DNA of 64,000 bases from Apiotrichum sp. Y4204 (taxonomy: Eukaryota > Basidiomycota > Tremellomycetes > Trichosporonales > Trichosporonaceae): contig JAMYHL010000072.1 in NCBI GenBank assembly GCA_025531455.1, forward strand, positions 62,001-126,000, in the 5' to 3' direction. Positions 45,601 to 58,675 of the stretch are shown piece by piece. The notes beneath the pieces were generated by a model, which saw only the letters and a list, made by a program, of their open reading frames with translations, had not been told where the DNA came from and searched no databases. The number at the start of each line of letters is the position of its first letter. The stretch's first letter is position 1. A program made the translations under genes and the position numbers.

Positions 45601-46885
45601 GCGGAGAAAAATGAAGTAGCACAGAGAAAAATGGAAAAAAAAAGGAGAATATAGGTCAATAGAAAATGAGGTCACCAGGCACATACATGGCAGAGGCCTT
45701 GGGCCGAGAGAAACAGAGAAGGGTCTGTAGCCTCGCGACGGGCCGAACGATGATGCCGATGATGATGATGCCAAAATGCAGAGAGTATGTACTCTTGCGT
45801 CAAGGCAGAACAGCAGAGGACTCATCTTACAGACCTTCATGGGCTCCTGGCTTCTGGCGCTGGCGTCAGGGCGAGATGAGGGCCTAAACATCCAACAAGC
45901 GCTCTCTCATTGACGCCACGTTCCTAATGGCGTTCTGGCGCGTGCTGCCGTCTTAGCCGTGCTGCCGTGCCGTCGTGCCGTAGTACCTTCCGAGCCCTGG
46001 TCGGCCAACGGCCCAACGGAAGATAGCGCCCCCCCTGACCCTTCTCTCTTCGCACTCGTACTCCTCCTCCTCGCCTCTTTCTCTCCAGCCCTACGCTCCT
46101 GCTCCTGGGCCATTGCTTTAGCGATCTAGCGAGGTGCCCAGATCCCCCCCCCCCCGACCAAACAACCTCAGACAACAGATCGGAGGGAAAATTGAATGGC
46201 AGCTGCCAACCCAAAGCACAATCCAAAGCCAAAACAAGAGAGCCGCAGGAAATGGAAGTGGGCTGCGGGTGGGAGGGTCTGGAGAGTGGAGAGGGAATGC
46301 AGCTTTGATACAGCCATGACACTGAATGCAGGAAGGTGATCCAGGTGAACGAGGGTGGGTAGTTTCCACAGTCACTACAGTCACATTCATATACCCAAGA
46401 GAGGACCAAAGCTGCATCCTTCTCTAGCTTCTCTGCCTGCCAGCTCGTGTTCTCTACTACCCCGCTCGATCGTCACCACCCTCGACACACGGTCTCGATA
46501 GCAGACGCCCCATTCCTCTCCCACTGATATCCCCCGCCGTCTGCCTTGTTCTTGTTGTTTCGTCTCCTTGGTCTCCTCTTCTCGTCCCGGATAGTAATCT
46601 CGCTCTCACCGCCGTGGACACTCCTTTGCGCCGACCGCAACAAAACCCTCAAAAGCTACACACGCACCTCCATTCTCTACGCCCCTCGTTCCCGCGCAAC
46701 AGGCTCATCCGCGACGCTCACCAGAGTCTCCAGTTCCACTAGCCTCAGATCCAACGTCGCTGCGCCTTGCCTGGTCTGCGCCTCTCTCCAGTGGTGTCAT
46801 TCCGTCGCACTTGTTCGCACTCAAACCCAACCGAAACCCGACACAGCTGCGCAGGCCTTGCGTCACTGTCGCCCGCATATTTAAT
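42631..46885. other. Intergenic region (4.3 kb), no supported gene
   Basis: It carries the beta-glucosidase promoter on the left and, from about 46.43 kb, the pyrimidine-rich leader of the next gene. A GTTAC cluster lies at 43.41-43.46 kb and a poly-C run near 46147. Frames present are unrecognised and do not chain. Confidence 0.5.
43415..43464. repeat. Cluster of five GTTAC motifs with two direct repeats
   Basis: CAGTTACCACC occurs at 43415-43425 and 43435-43445, exactly 20 bp apart, with GGTTACGG between. GGTTACC is then doubled at 43451-43464. It lies about 0.8 kb upstream of the beta-glucosidase start. Confidence 0.75.
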
Positions 46886-49174
46886 ATGCCATCCACACTC
46901 GCCCAGCTCTCTCTCGGGGCCACCTCAAGTTCCCATCACCCCACCTGCCGCAACTTCACCTCCAACATGGCGCTGTGCGAGGCGGCGTGTCGCTACGCCG
47001 GCAGCGAGTTTGGCAGCGGGATGAACGAGCACGGCCACGGAACAAAGCTCGAGCTCGACCTGGGGCTCGACTTTGACGCGCGCTTTTTTCTCGACGACCT
47101 TGACCGCGCCCTCGACACTGACACCGACGCAGAGGCAACTCCGCTGGCGACCCCGATCGTCACCCCCGTCTCGCCAGTCGCTTCCATGCCGGCCAAAACG
47201 CTGAACAGGTCCGCTTCGTCCACCAGCCTCAACGCCAAGCCCCGCACTCTCAACCATTCGCCATCCCTCCCCTCGCTCACAGCGTCTCGCTCCGCGCTTG
47301 CCCCCAGCCCCGCCGTGAAAAGCGTCCTCGTCGCGCCCTCCACGACCTCTACGCCCGGTCCCTCCACAAACGTCACCTTCACCCTCCCACCACACCCCAA
47401 CGCCGGCCGCCTGCCGCGGCTACCGGAAGCAGTGCAGGGATCCCGACGGCCGCGACGCGTGCAGGTTGGAGCCTTTGGCGAGATCTCCTGGTGAGTTATA
47501 TCGGTCACCCCGGCCCTGGTATTGCTTCGGGTATGGCTTCGCGGACTGTGGAGAGCAGATATGGGGCGCTTCGTGCGTACGTCGGAACCCCAATCGCGCG
47601 CTTGTCAACATCACTCCAGGAGCGCTTTGATTGTGATTGCGGCCCACTTGACACTGTCACTACCCGATCGATGTTTCCTGACCAGCACCTGGGGCCCTGT
47701 TTTTCCACCCAGTACTAACCCCCTCAGGGTCGCTGAACCTGAGCGCCGCGGCCAGGCCGATGCATCCAAGCAGGGGACGCGGCGCCGTGACGGCACCCCG
47801 CGCAACGCCGGCAGCAGCAAGGTCGACGACAGCAAGGACTGGCTTATTGCACACCACCTGCAGCAGCTCCACGCTCGTGATCGCGAGCGCCAGAAAAAGG
47901 ACGTCGAGCGGGCCAAGCGGCCCCTCGCCCCTTCGCCTCTCTCACGCGAAGCTCCTCGGTGAGTACGACTGGTATGGCTCGTTCATGGGAAGAGTGGGCA
48001 GAAAATCAAAGATAAAAATTCCACCTCCCACTACACTTTTTTTTCGGCTCGATTCCAACTCTGCTCACGGGTCTGCAACTCGCTGCAGTCCATGCATCGC
48101 GCCTGCAGACTTGTGGTGATCAGAGTTTGGGCAAAGTCACATCAGAGGACGCGGAACTTGGGAAACCAAACCTTGGTTGCGCCTCTTTTTTTTTTTCTCC
48201 CCTCTTTGAATTCCCAACCCAACCCCTTGGGGGTATGGGTTGGTAGTCCCTGTATCCCTGCGATACTCATGACTGTTGTCCCACAAGGCCCCCTGAACCA
48301 CGTCCCGTCTGCAATATACTGACCATTCCCCAGCTCCAGCCTCCCGTCCATTACGGAAGAGGCAACATGCCCACCGCGCACGACCTCGTTGCACGCAATG
48401 CAGTCGCGTCCGATGGTGCCGCCGGCGCCCCGACGCGCCAGCTCGGACCCGCACGCCCCGCCGACAGCAACAATCCGCGGTGTGCCCATCATCGACACTG
48501 GTCGTGGGCCCCGTCGTCCCGATATGTTCACAGCGCCGGCGCCAACGTCGCCATTGGCCCGGAGCCCGATCAACAGGGCCCCCTCTCCTCCCCCGATCCG
48601 TAACACGATGCCGGCGACCTCAGTGAAGGACGCCGAGAACTCCACCCCTCCTCTGCGCCGCCACACGTCCCTCCTCAACCTGACGCTGCGCCGTGCGACC
48701 AAGCCCCTGAAGCTCGACTTTGGCTTTGGTCGCCATGCGCGCTCCGACAGCCAGAGCTCCAAGGGCAGCCGGATGTCCCAGACGAGCGAGTACTCGGAAG
48801 ACTCGGTCGAGACGATCGAGACGGACGAACGGGAACTTGCGGGCATGCGGACGCCTTCCGCCTCGACTGCCTCGCTGGCCTCGGCGGGGTCGGTCCCCGA
48901 GTCTTTCCAGACTTGCCTGACCGCCCCCTCTGCCGATACCCTCACGCTGCGGACTCCGTCTCCGTCTCCGTCTGACGACCAGCCCCAGACACCCAGCAAC
49001 GGCATGACTCCCCGCTCGACGACACCGACTACACCGCACAGGCCCCACACCCCGGGCACACCGGAGAGCGACGTCCTCGCCACGCCTGATGCGCATCACT
49101 GCTCCTGGTCTCTCAAGGGCGAGGAGCAGCGCATCGAGCGCCTTGCGACGCGCAACCTCGGTGTCCCCTTCTAG
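46886..49174 (+). CDS. Ser/Pro/Thr-rich disordered protein of unknown function
   Basis: Three exons (46886-47490, 47728-47958, 48334-49174) splice in phase to 558 residues; the introns are 237 and 375 nt, long for this window. The first intron has a TACTAAC branch site. I do not recognise the family. The protein is dominated by Ser, Pro, Thr, Ala and Arg. Pieces that look conserved in style are VGAFGEISWVAEPERRGQ spanning the first junction, SKDWLIAHHLQQLHARDRER (a likely helix) in exon 2, TPPLRRHTSLLNLTLRRATK in exon 3, and the C-terminus HHCSWSLKGEEQRIERLATR. Many S/T-P and RxxS sites suggest phosphoregulation. Start chosen is the ATG at 46886; an in-frame ATG at 46811 would add 25 residues. 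Confidence 0.75.
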
Positions 49175-52100
49175 GCCGAGTCAGGCATACCCTTCCCCAT
49201 CTAATCCATTTCTCTCATACATGATACTACCACCATTACACCCTACACCTTAGCACGATAAACGACCTTAACACCTATCTTATCTACTGATCCTATCCAT
49301 ATCATACCTCGGGATATAAAAGTACGCCAGGGATATACGGCGGCTCCGCGCGCCCCCACCTGGCAAGGACACTGCAACTGCCATAGCTTAGATAGAATGA
49401 CGGACTATGCCACAAGATGAGCCACGTTGGGTGATGGAGGTGGCGGTGGCGGAAGCGCGGCTGCGCTGAACATACTTCAAAGTGTCAACAATGGAGCGGA
49501 GGCTCATAGGACTCTGGTCTTCAAGACGGAAGCCAAGGGGTCAATCGGCTCCTCGAAGCGGTACCCCTCGCGTCGTGCAAACGATAACGAGCGTAGCGAG
49601 ATCCGAAGCGGGCCTTACGAGTAATGCTACGTTAGGCACTGACGATCGTCGAGAGGGGACGTGCGGTGGTCGGGGAATGTGGACCTGGCTGATGCAAGCG
49701 CCAAGCGATGGCGTCGGTCTATTCCTGCCCATCACCACATCAGCACCTCTGCACCTGTGCACCTCTGCACATCGTTCCGGCATCCACCGCATCCCGAGTA
49801 TGCTTCCATTAAGTTACCTGTCCTCTTGTTCCGTGTTGTTCACCAACGGAACTCCTCGATCTATATCTCAAGATGACGTTGGCGCCAGAAGGGGCCGCGA
49901 CGGCCTCTCATCAGCTAGCTACTCTAGACTGGCCCCGGGGCATGCACAGCATGGGTGTAGAGCAAGGGGAGGAAGGATGGAAGGGAACAGGGGAGAGGGA
50001 TGATGAAGGGAACAGGGAGGAGAGATGGAGCTGGAAGACGGGAGAGGCGAACGAGGCTTGAAGCCAGGCGGTGATGTCGTCTTGCAGCTTTGATCAGTGA
50101 GCGTCATGGTCCGCCGGGGTGAGTGCCATGGCGCCAGGACGAGGCAGCAAGTGAGACACGCGCGGAATGCAGAGGTCAATTGTCGGTCGCGTGCCCGGAG
50201 TTTGTGGTGTGTTCATTTTCTTCTCCTCCTGGATCACCATCATTATCATCATGATCTCCGTGATCTCCGTGATCCCCATAATCAGCAGGATCAGCAGGAT
50301 CAACGCGGATCATCAGCTCCCCACGATCCCACGTCATCGCCGCTGCTCCCTTGATCGCCCCCTTCCCTCCGTCGGTAGATTGCCGATCGCCGATCGTCTG
50401 CCGGCAGCCCATATCGCCGAGATAAGACACAAAAACCCACAACAAGTGCTCGTTTCCGCTTGGCCCCGCTTAGTCGTTGGATAAGTAAATAAGGAAGCTG
50501 ACGCGCGGGAAAGAGTACGACTGGCGCTTCACTGTCATTGCTGGATATACCTACCACAAATGCATGGCCACTATGTCCGTACACTCGGCGTCTTCTTCCG
50601 GTGTGTGGCGCGTGGCATTGCCACACGGATATGACGTGGAGTTGTGGAGATTGTGACACTTTGTGGCAAGAATAGCCCAACGCCACCCGCCGCCGCCCTG
50701 TGGTCCTGTGCGCCTGTGGGCATGTGCCGTGGGCTTGTGCCGTGCGCATCTGATGATGCTCGGGTGCCCGGGATGGTGCCTAATCTAGCTTGCACCGCTT
50801 TTTTTTTTTTGGGTCCATTTTTTTTTTTTTTTTTTTGCGTCGTCGTGATGTGCCGTTTCTGGATCTCTCTTGTGCTCATGCTTGATTCAGTATTCAGTGC
50901 ATGATGGATAATACCTGGGCTGACGGTATAACGGTCTCCCGGAAGCTGAGCTTCAAGTCTGCGAGATCCGTTGTATCCGGGAGAATGCGATGCTGCAACC
51001 AGCAAGAAGGAGCAGAAGACTTGCTAGACTTGCCAGCTTGCTAGACTTGGCGCTTGCAGCCGATATGTCAGCCAACTGTCAACGCTTGCGAAGGTGGGCG
51101 CGACGAGAGAACCGAGAGGCCAAGATGCAAGAGCCAAGATGCAAGAGGGGCATTAGCCAACATGCGGTCGGACGGTTAGTCATGCATGCCCCATGCGCCG
51201 ACGCCGCGCGCCGCGCGAAATACGCTCAAATTGGATCCGGGGTGGCTGCAATGCGTCTCGGATCTCATACCCCCCTTCGCCAGTGTGGCAAGCCGCAAGC
51301 CTGCCCGCCGCAAGGGGCGGACGTCTGACGCTCAGGAGACGAGGAGAACCAGGAAACCAGGAGAGCTAGGAGCTAGGATCCTAGGAGCCAGGAGGCGGAG
51401 GTGTCGCGTGTCAGAGACGGCTGGGAACTGGAAGTATCCGGTATTTAAATGCATGCACTTTTGAGGCGTGAACATGACTGAATGCACGACAAGAAACTGC
51501 CATGGCAGAGAAAAGCAGAAACTGCTGGTCTCGCCTGATGATCTGAGAGGGGGATGCGAGTAGGAGAGCAATGCAGAGGAACGAAGGGGAGAACTGGAGC
51601 AGCCAGCTAGCCAGTAGTGGGAAACAGAAAACAACACAAGCAAGCAACAGCAGCACATTGCAGAACGAAAACAACAAAGAGAGGGAAACCCGCGAATGGA
51701 ACGCATTAGGAAAAGTCATCTCCTAGTCTGGTGAGAAGGTAATATGTGATTAGATCTCGCTGCTTTTTTTCCTAATACTTTTCCGCCACCCACCCAGCAC
51801 TGCCCCGCCCCTTCTTGTCTTCTCCTCTTTCCCCCCCTCCTACCCTATACCCACACTACTCACAGCGTTAGCCGCGTTAGTAGAAGCTCTCTCTCTTGCT
51901 CCTCCCAAACCACCAAACCCATTTTGCACACCATCCTCTCGTAGCGTCGCCAATCGTCTGCATCCCACCCTCACCCCTCTCATCCACATCCATCACCATT
52001 CTCGTCCACTCTCCCACCCCCCTCTCCCCCCCTCTCGACGTCTCGAGATTCGCCCCGCGTCGCTCGCACGCTCCCCACCCCCCTGGCTCTGCATTGTGTC

Positions 52101-52538
52101 TCTCAGCCATCAACCGCTCCTCCCCTCGTCTCAATTCCTCTACCTTGATGGTTTGCCTTTTAAGAAGGCAATAACACACGCTTTTTAGGCCGGCAAAGAC
52201 CCCCCCGTCTGGGGTCATCGTCGAGCCCCTTCCTCGCAACTATTGGACTTGGGACTGAGAACAGCAACGCACGCACGTTGCCATCGACATCAACTCGTTC
52301 CAGAACGCATCTCGGCCACTGTACAGCGGTTCTTTTGCTGCTACCACCGCCTCGTTTGCTCAGTTTTCCTCCCCCTCTCGCTCATCAACTTCCTCCTAGA
52401 CTTCAATCAGGCCTTCCCCGATCCCTCCACTTGTTTGTCCTCTGCCACACCGAGCACGATCCTCCCAGCACCTTCTTCCCGCACGTAACCCGTTATTGTG
52501 TCTCTTCGTGAAGCTTCGCGTGACTCGTTTTGGACGCC
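49175..52538. other. Intergenic region (3.4 kb) with promoter/leader of the copper-fist gene
   Basis: No gene is supported. From about 51.83 kb to the ATG at 52539 the coding strand is very C/T-rich, as expected for a long leader. Two poly-T runs lie at 50.80-50.84 kb and GATC-rich repeats at about 50.24-50.31 kb. Confidence 0.45.
50799..50836 (+). repeat. Paired poly-T tracts
   Basis: Twelve T (50799-50810) and nineteen T (50818-50836) are separated by GGGTCCA. Tracts of this length are often nucleosome-excluding. Confidence 0.9.
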
Positions 52539-55500
52539 ATGGTGCTTATCAACGAGAAGAAGTACGCCTGTGCCACTTGCATCAAGGGCCATCGCGTCTC
52601 CAGCTGCACCCACACCGACCGCCCACTCTTCGAGGTGAAGAAGAAGGGTCGCCCCGCGACACAATGTCAGTTCTGCCGTGAGAAACGCAAGGGCGGCGGC
52701 GGATCAGGCAGCGTGCATTCCAAGGTAGGTTTTCTCTGTCCGGAATGGGTGTTGTTCCCCCTCTTGAGGCTCAAGTTGAGGCTCAAGTCGTGGAGCGGGG
52801 AGCAGGGAATAACAACTGATGTGCGATGTTGGCCAACACTTTTCTGCCCCATCGCTCGTCATTCCCACTCTCGGTCTCACACGCCCAATGCGCGTTCAGA
52901 ATCCAAATGTCCTGACCTCCACAGTGCGCGTGCGGCGACCTGAAGAACCAGGCTCCAGTATCCATTCTTCTCAACGCAGATGGCTCCGTGCGGCCGAACC
53001 CAGCAGACACTCCTGTTGCAGCTCCTCCTTCTGCAACGGAGACAAGAAAAGGGCAGCCAGGATCGACTCCGACTTTCCCGAATGGACTCCGAGATGTGCA
53101 CGAGATGGCAGCCGCCGCACAGGCTCTCAGCGGCCTGGGCGATACGAGCAATCAGGCAGCGGAGCGCAAGCGTGAGCAATCAAACGCCATTCGTTCCTTT
53201 TCCACCCAAACTGACTTCTTGATCAGTTCAGAACCTTCTCAATCCCTGCAATTGTGCCACCACTGGGAAATGCAAGTGCTGCGGTCCCAAGCGTGCCCGC
53301 GAGTATCCGCCACCCAGGAGCCGCTCGCCTGTACGTGATGGTACCACCCATGCTCAGGTCACGGACAGCCTCATCGAGATGTTCAAGTCCAAGGCAACGA
53401 CTACAACCATCACGTCGCCGTCTGAAGGCAACTCGGGCTCGTCAACTCCTCAGCAAGCGGCCCATTTGCGCACAATCAATCTGGCCATGACGAGCACCAG
53501 CAGTCTTGCATCGCCTGATAATCGCCATCGCCCGAGCCACACTTCCCCGCATGTCCACAAGACGCGCCTGTACTCGCCATACTCTACGAATGGGAGCTCG
53601 ACTCCTCGTCATGGTGGCAAGACTCGAAGCGAATCTGTGTCCTCGACCGGCAGTCACGGCCCCGGATGGATGAGCCCCGGTACTTCGCCCCGTCCTCCAC
53701 TGCCTCGCATCCGCCCTCTCACAGATATGAACAGGTTCCTTGGGGCGGCATTCAAAGAAGATGGCTCCATGGCGACAGAGATCTCCCGATCCGCTCTTGG
53801 CTTGCCTGGCATCCACGCCTTTGACAACCTTGTTGGCGGCACTGCCGATGCAACAAAAATGGAAATGGACGTGGACCTCGACGCCCCACTTGCCTTCCCC
53901 ACCGCCGAACCCGTCGTCATTGGTGCTTGTACGTGTGGCGACGGCTGCGAATGCCCTGGCTGTGCGACGCACGGCAACACCAACGCCTCGCCGTCAGCTC
54001 AGCAGCACCCGCACGAGTGTGGCGACGCTTGCAAGAGCTGCTTTGACTGCTCGGAACACGTATCCATTCCATCGGGTGTCACCTCCATCGAGCAGCTCAT
54101 ACAAGTCGCGGCGTCACAGGTCCCGCAGCATCCTCCCCGCCCCCACACGGCCTCCCAGCTCAACCCACTCGATACCAATGTCCTTCCTCCAGCGGCAAAC
54201 GTGTCGCAAGACGCGGCCCGCGCGTTTGGTCTGGTGCAACTGCTACCGCTGCAGTGCTGCAATGGCCGCTGCCAATGTGCACCCGGCCAATGCTCGTGTG
54301 AGGCCGAGTGCTGTGGCTGCTGCGTGCGCTGCCTTTGTGATCACGATGGTGACACCGTCATGGCGGAACAGGAGAAGCCATCCGGGTGCTGCAGCACTGT
54401 TGTTGTTCCACCCGCCCCGGTTGTTCAAACCGAGGATGAGGACAGCCCCGGTGGTTGCTGCGGGGGTGACAGTTCACCTGCTGCTCCCACCCCTCCGATG
54501 ATCCAGACCCAGATGCTGTCCGTCGCTAGTGCACAAAACGGCTCCCCGCAGCATCTCTCCCCGAACTCCATATCCCCAACCAGCCCTACTGCTGGGCGCA
54601 TGGCGTCGCCGGGCGCTGGTGCCACCGCTGCGTCCAGCTCGTGTTGCAAGACGACGGCGTCAAACTCCCCAGCTCCAGGCGCCTCTGGCACTCCGTGTGG
54701 CACTGGCTCGGGCTCGTCCAGTACTCCGAACCCTCCACCTCCTGGCGGTGTGATTCGCCGCAACTCGTCCGTTTCTCGTGCCAAGGAAGCCGCAAATGCA
54801 GGTGCCGGAACAGCGCGTCGTGTGTCGATCTCGAACGGGTCTATTCCTAACCGTCCTGCCACGGCTAGCTCCTCCAAGACGGCATCAAAGGCGCTGGCTT
54901 TGCATCCAAACCAGGCGCGTGCCATCCTGCCAAAGTCGTCAGGCGCTCGCCTCGCTCCTCGCGCTGCTTCGAGTAGTAATCGTCAACCATCGCCTGTCCA
55001 CCGGGGATCGGTGTCAGGGTCGTCACAGCCGTCGCAAAACGGCAGCCCTGTGGCAGGTGCTGTTCCTCTCCCTAGCACCGGTGATACCCTTACCGTTCCC
55101 GATGGCTCAGCGTCAGGCGTCTCCGCTCCCAACTCGAGCAATCCTTCACACACAAGGCAACGCTCTCGGGACATGGCAGCTCATGGCGGAGAGTCTGGTA
55201 CAGATGCCGGTGGCATGGCTGTTGGTGTTAACGACATTGCCAACGCTCTTGCTGCCTCGGATGTCGACTTTATGGCCTATCTCAATTCGCTGCTGACCAC
55301 TGGCGACGGGGCTGGCTCCGCCCCAGTGCCCGAACAAAATGCCACTGCTGGTCCATCTTCGTCTGCGCCCGATGCCCTCGCCGGGTCGGGGTATTCGTTC
55401 ACGACCTCGCTTGCTGTTTCCTCTGCCACGAATGACCTTTCTCTCCTCGGTATCCAACCCGGTGCAGCGGCGCCCCAGACGCCCCGTATCCCTGACGTCG

Positions 55501-56267
55501 AATCCTCCATGGGTGACATCCAGCAATTAATTGCAAGCACTCTGGAGCAGCAAGGCGTCATGCCTCGACTGGATCCCTCGTCGGGCGATTACGCATATTG
55601 GTTGAACATGGCGCAGGCTGGTGGCGGCCAGCAGCAAGCGTATCCTTTCGGTGATGGCTCGTTAGCTGTTCCGCCAAACCCGTTGCTATCCACTTCGCCC
55701 GCGCCTCCCGCCCCGCAAGCGCAGGCGGCGTTCTTGAAGCCAGATCAAAATCTTTACTTTGGTAATTATGGCGCTGGCTATCCGTCGATGCCCTCTCAAC
55801 TCCCGCACTCGCCTATGCGGTCAGTGTCCAGTAGCTCGGTGGGCGACTCGATGCCGCCTCACATCAGCCAACCCATGCCGCCCGCGCCAGCGATTCAGGC
55901 TCCACAGGCAATACCCGCACTACCCCAGAGCCTGGGCCGCACCAACCCCGACCTTATCGACCTGTCAAAGCCACTCAACCCCTCGGATGTCGACCGTATT
56001 CTGCAGGCCCTCCTGACGCAGCAGTCTCGCACCGGCGGTGGTGGTGGTGTTCCGTCTGTCCCGCAGCCTTCGCCTCCTTTGGAGCGCAGCGACGTGTTCA
56101 AGGATTACATGTTGGACCCATCGATCGTGGATATGCGTGGACAACACGCCGCAAGTCAAGGCCAGCCGTCATCCTCGGCGCAGCAGCAGCACCAACAGCA
56201 GCAGCACGAGTGGCTACGCCAAAGCGGTTGGGCGCCGACTCTGATGAACCAGACGCCGCCGTCGTAG
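52539..56267 (+). CDS. CUF1: Copper-fist transcription factor (Cuf1-like)
   Basis: Three exons (52539-52724, 52925-53171, 53227-56267) give 1157 residues. The N-terminus is a textbook copper fist: MVLINEKKYACATCIKGHR, SSCTHTDRPL, KKKGRPATQCQFCREKRK (zinc ligands C11, C14, C23, H25 region plus the KGRP minor-groove motif). Cys-rich clusters follow: CACGDL at 63, CNCATTGKCKCC near 152, CTCGDGCECPGC near 379, and CCNGRCQCAPGQCSCE near 488. These are candidate Cu(I)-binding sites for sensing. The rest is Ser/Pro-rich with a Gln-rich stretch near the end and the C-terminus NQTPPS. In Cryptococcus, Cuf1 activates copper importers when copper is low and metallothioneins when it is high. That dual role is inferred here from the family. 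The frame upstream of 52539 has only a TTG, so this ATG is the start. Confidence 0.92.
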
Positions 56268-56866
56268 TGTGAGGCGATGAGCGAGGTGTGAAGTGAGGAG
56301 ATGCGTTGCGGAGAGAGCTTGTTCTGTTCGGACTTGTGTATCTATACCTGTTCCGCGAGAGATAGATATATTGTCATCGAGGCCACGGCCGTGATGGTCG
56401 CGTAGTAGGTATAGTGTGTAGATTTAGCGCAGGGCGCCTCGGCGGTATATAGACATGTATGGAGCCGCCGCCATCCAGCTGCCCAGAACGGAGTGTTGCA
56501 GCGATTGAGGTGGGCAGGGAGCAGACCATCCATAATGGCCACAATGTGATGGTGGCAGGCAGCATGGCATACAGGATGAAGCATGCTTCGCGATGGCCGA
56601 TACGGCATACGATACGGAGCACCGAGGGCCCCGGCCCGACCGGCTCGGCGCTCGGACAGCGCGACTTTGGACCTCCACACGCGCCGCCGGCAAATGGAAA
56701 TGGCGTGGTGGCATTTTCCAATCAAAACGCGCGAGTAGCGAGTCACCCACACGCTGGGCGGCTACCGACCCAGCTCCTAGCTACCTTGCCCATCTCGACC
56801 TGTCAATAAAAGTAGACGGACCAGTTACTCGTAACACCCACTGTTGCTACTCTCCCCACAATCACC
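56268..56866. other. Intergenic region between CUF1 and the carrier gene
   Basis: Tandem genes flank it. It holds the 3' UTR of the copper-fist gene and the carrier promoter; no gene or clear motif is seen. Confidence 0.45.
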
Positions 56867-58235
56867 ATGGGCCTCTCGCAGGGCCAGAAGGACCTCATCG
56901 CCGGGTGTTCCGGCGGCGTCGCGCAGGTCTTTATCGGTCAGGTAAGTGGGAGTGGAGAGGAGAGTGGGAGAGCTAGAATCGGGAATCTAGAGTCTAGAAT
57001 CTCTAGCTGGAATCCCGAGCTGGAGCTGGATCTCAAGCTGGATCTCGCTCGCATATACGCACACTCACACACACAGCCATTCGATATCGTCAAAGTCCGC
57101 ATCCAGACCGCGCCGTCGGGCACGTATGCTTCCCCGCTGGACTGCGCGTCCAAGCTGCTCAAGAATGAGGGCCCGCTTGGGTTTTACAAGGTGGGTACCG
57201 AGAGGGGGGAGACGAGGGGAATTGAGGAGCTCTTGAGATCTTGAGTTCTTGAGTTCTTGAGTTCTTGAAGTATCGTGAAGCGCGATCGGGGCGTAACTTC
57301 AGCACTCGAACACTCGTACACTCAAACACCTGTACTTTTCACTTGAACAGCAGTTCCCCCCCCCCCCCCCAATCCCCCAGGGCGCGCTAACCCCCAGGGA
57401 ACGCTCACCCCGCTGCTCGGTATCGGAGCATGCGTGTCGATCCAGTTTGGCGCGCTCGAGTGGGCCAAGCGCCTCTTTACGGGGCGTAACGCCGGCGGCG
57501 AGCTGAGCTATGGTAAGTGCGGAGAACCGAGGACCGAGGACCGAGGACCGAGGAACCGAGTGTCAGTCTGTTTTCATACTCACTCTCAGGCCAGCTGTAC
57601 GCTTCTGGCGCGATTGGCGGACTGGCCAACACGGTGGTCGCTGGTCCCGTCGAGCATATCCGTATCCGCCTGCAGACGCAGCCGGCGACCCACAAGCTGT
57701 ACAATGGCCCGCTGGACTGTGTGCGCAAGCTTGTCGCGAGCAACGGCATCGCGGGCGTGTTCAAGGGTCAGGTACCTACCATGTTCCGTGATGGTATCGG
57801 CTACGGGTAAGAGAAGAGAATGAATTTTCCCGCGTGTTCTGACTCTTTTCTAGGTTCTACTTTCTCGCGTACGAGGCCATGCTGCGACACCACATGAAGA
57901 CGTACAACTGCCGGCGCGAGGACATTGCGCCGCACTGGGCCCTCGCATACGGCGGTACAGCGGGGTACGCGCTCTGGGGGAGCATCTACCCGCTCGACGT
58001 GGTCAAGAGCAAGCTGCAGGTCGACTCGCTCGACCCGGCCAAGCGGCAGTACAAGGGTATGCTCGACTGCTTTGCAAAGACGTGGCGCGCACAGGGGTGG
58101 CGCGGGTTCACTGGCGGTCTTACCCCCACCCTTGTGCGTTCGCCGTTTGCCAACGGCGCGACATTTGTCGCGTTCGAGCTCGCCATGCGCGCAATGGGCT
58201 CGGATGCGTACCCCATAGACGGCGAGTTTGCGTAG
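56867..58235 (+). CDS. YMC1: Mitochondrial carrier protein (Ymc1-like)
   Basis: Five exons (56867-56941, 57077-57190, 57398-57512, 57590-57806, 57854-58235) give 300 residues, the usual carrier length. Three mitochondrial-carrier repeats are seen with signatures PFDIVKVRIQ, PVEHIRIRLQ and PLDVVKSKLQ, each followed by the second-helix motif (EGPLGFYKG, NGIAGVFKG, QGWRGFTGG). GTLTPLLGIGACVSIQFG is typical of the Ymc1/Ymc2 and carnitine-carrier group. The protein sits in the inner mitochondrial membrane with six helices and probably exchanges amino acids or organic acids; the exact substrate is not deducible. The second repeat has E-H in place of the usual D-x. Introns 2 and 3 carry tandem repeats and a poly-C run just before the exon 3 acceptor region. 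Confidence 0.92.
57236..57268 (+). repeat. TTGAGTTC tandem repeat in carrier intron 2
   Basis: About four direct copies of an 8-bp unit (TTGAGTTC) lie inside the 207-nt second intron. Confidence 0.8.
57524..57559 (+). repeat. GACCGAG tandem repeat in carrier intron 3
   Basis: Four near-exact 7-bp units (GACCGAG, with GAACCGAG at the edges) occupy about half of the 77-nt third intron. Confidence 0.8.
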
Positions 58236-58675
58236 TGTTTCCAAGCAGCTGCGCCAAAAAGGATACCCAGGGATTCTAGAGAGAGGGTGGAGGTCAGACG
58301 GGCTTGTACGGCGATAGATAATGCAGCAGTACATTGTGATGGGGTGTTTCCAGGTATCAGTGATCTGGGCAAAGGACTGTGCTGCCCCGAACTGTGCTGC
58401 CCCAGACTGTGCCATCCGCCCTCCTTCATCGCACCCACGTATACTCCAGCTCAATGCAATCACGTCTACTGTACTACGGCTAGGCGACCAATGAATGATG
58501 ATAGAAAGAGGCACGGATGCCATGGAAGAATCGATGCGTAATGCTGGGAATCGGAACCGAGGTGGCGCAGAAGCCGTGCGTGGGACGGATGGGTGGGGGA
58601 GGGGAAGAAGGAATATAGTGATGGGAGAAAGAACGAAGAATGACGGACGAGAACCGGATAGAAGGTTGAGAGACT
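58236..58675. other. Convergent 3' intergenic region
   Basis: It lies between the carrier stop (+) and the PHD-protein stop (-). No gene is supported. Confidence 0.5.

Noticed and set aside
52325..52345. TTTTGCTGC copper-signalling element in the CUF1 leader
   Set aside because: The flanking bases do not fit the published consensus of the S. pombe copper element.
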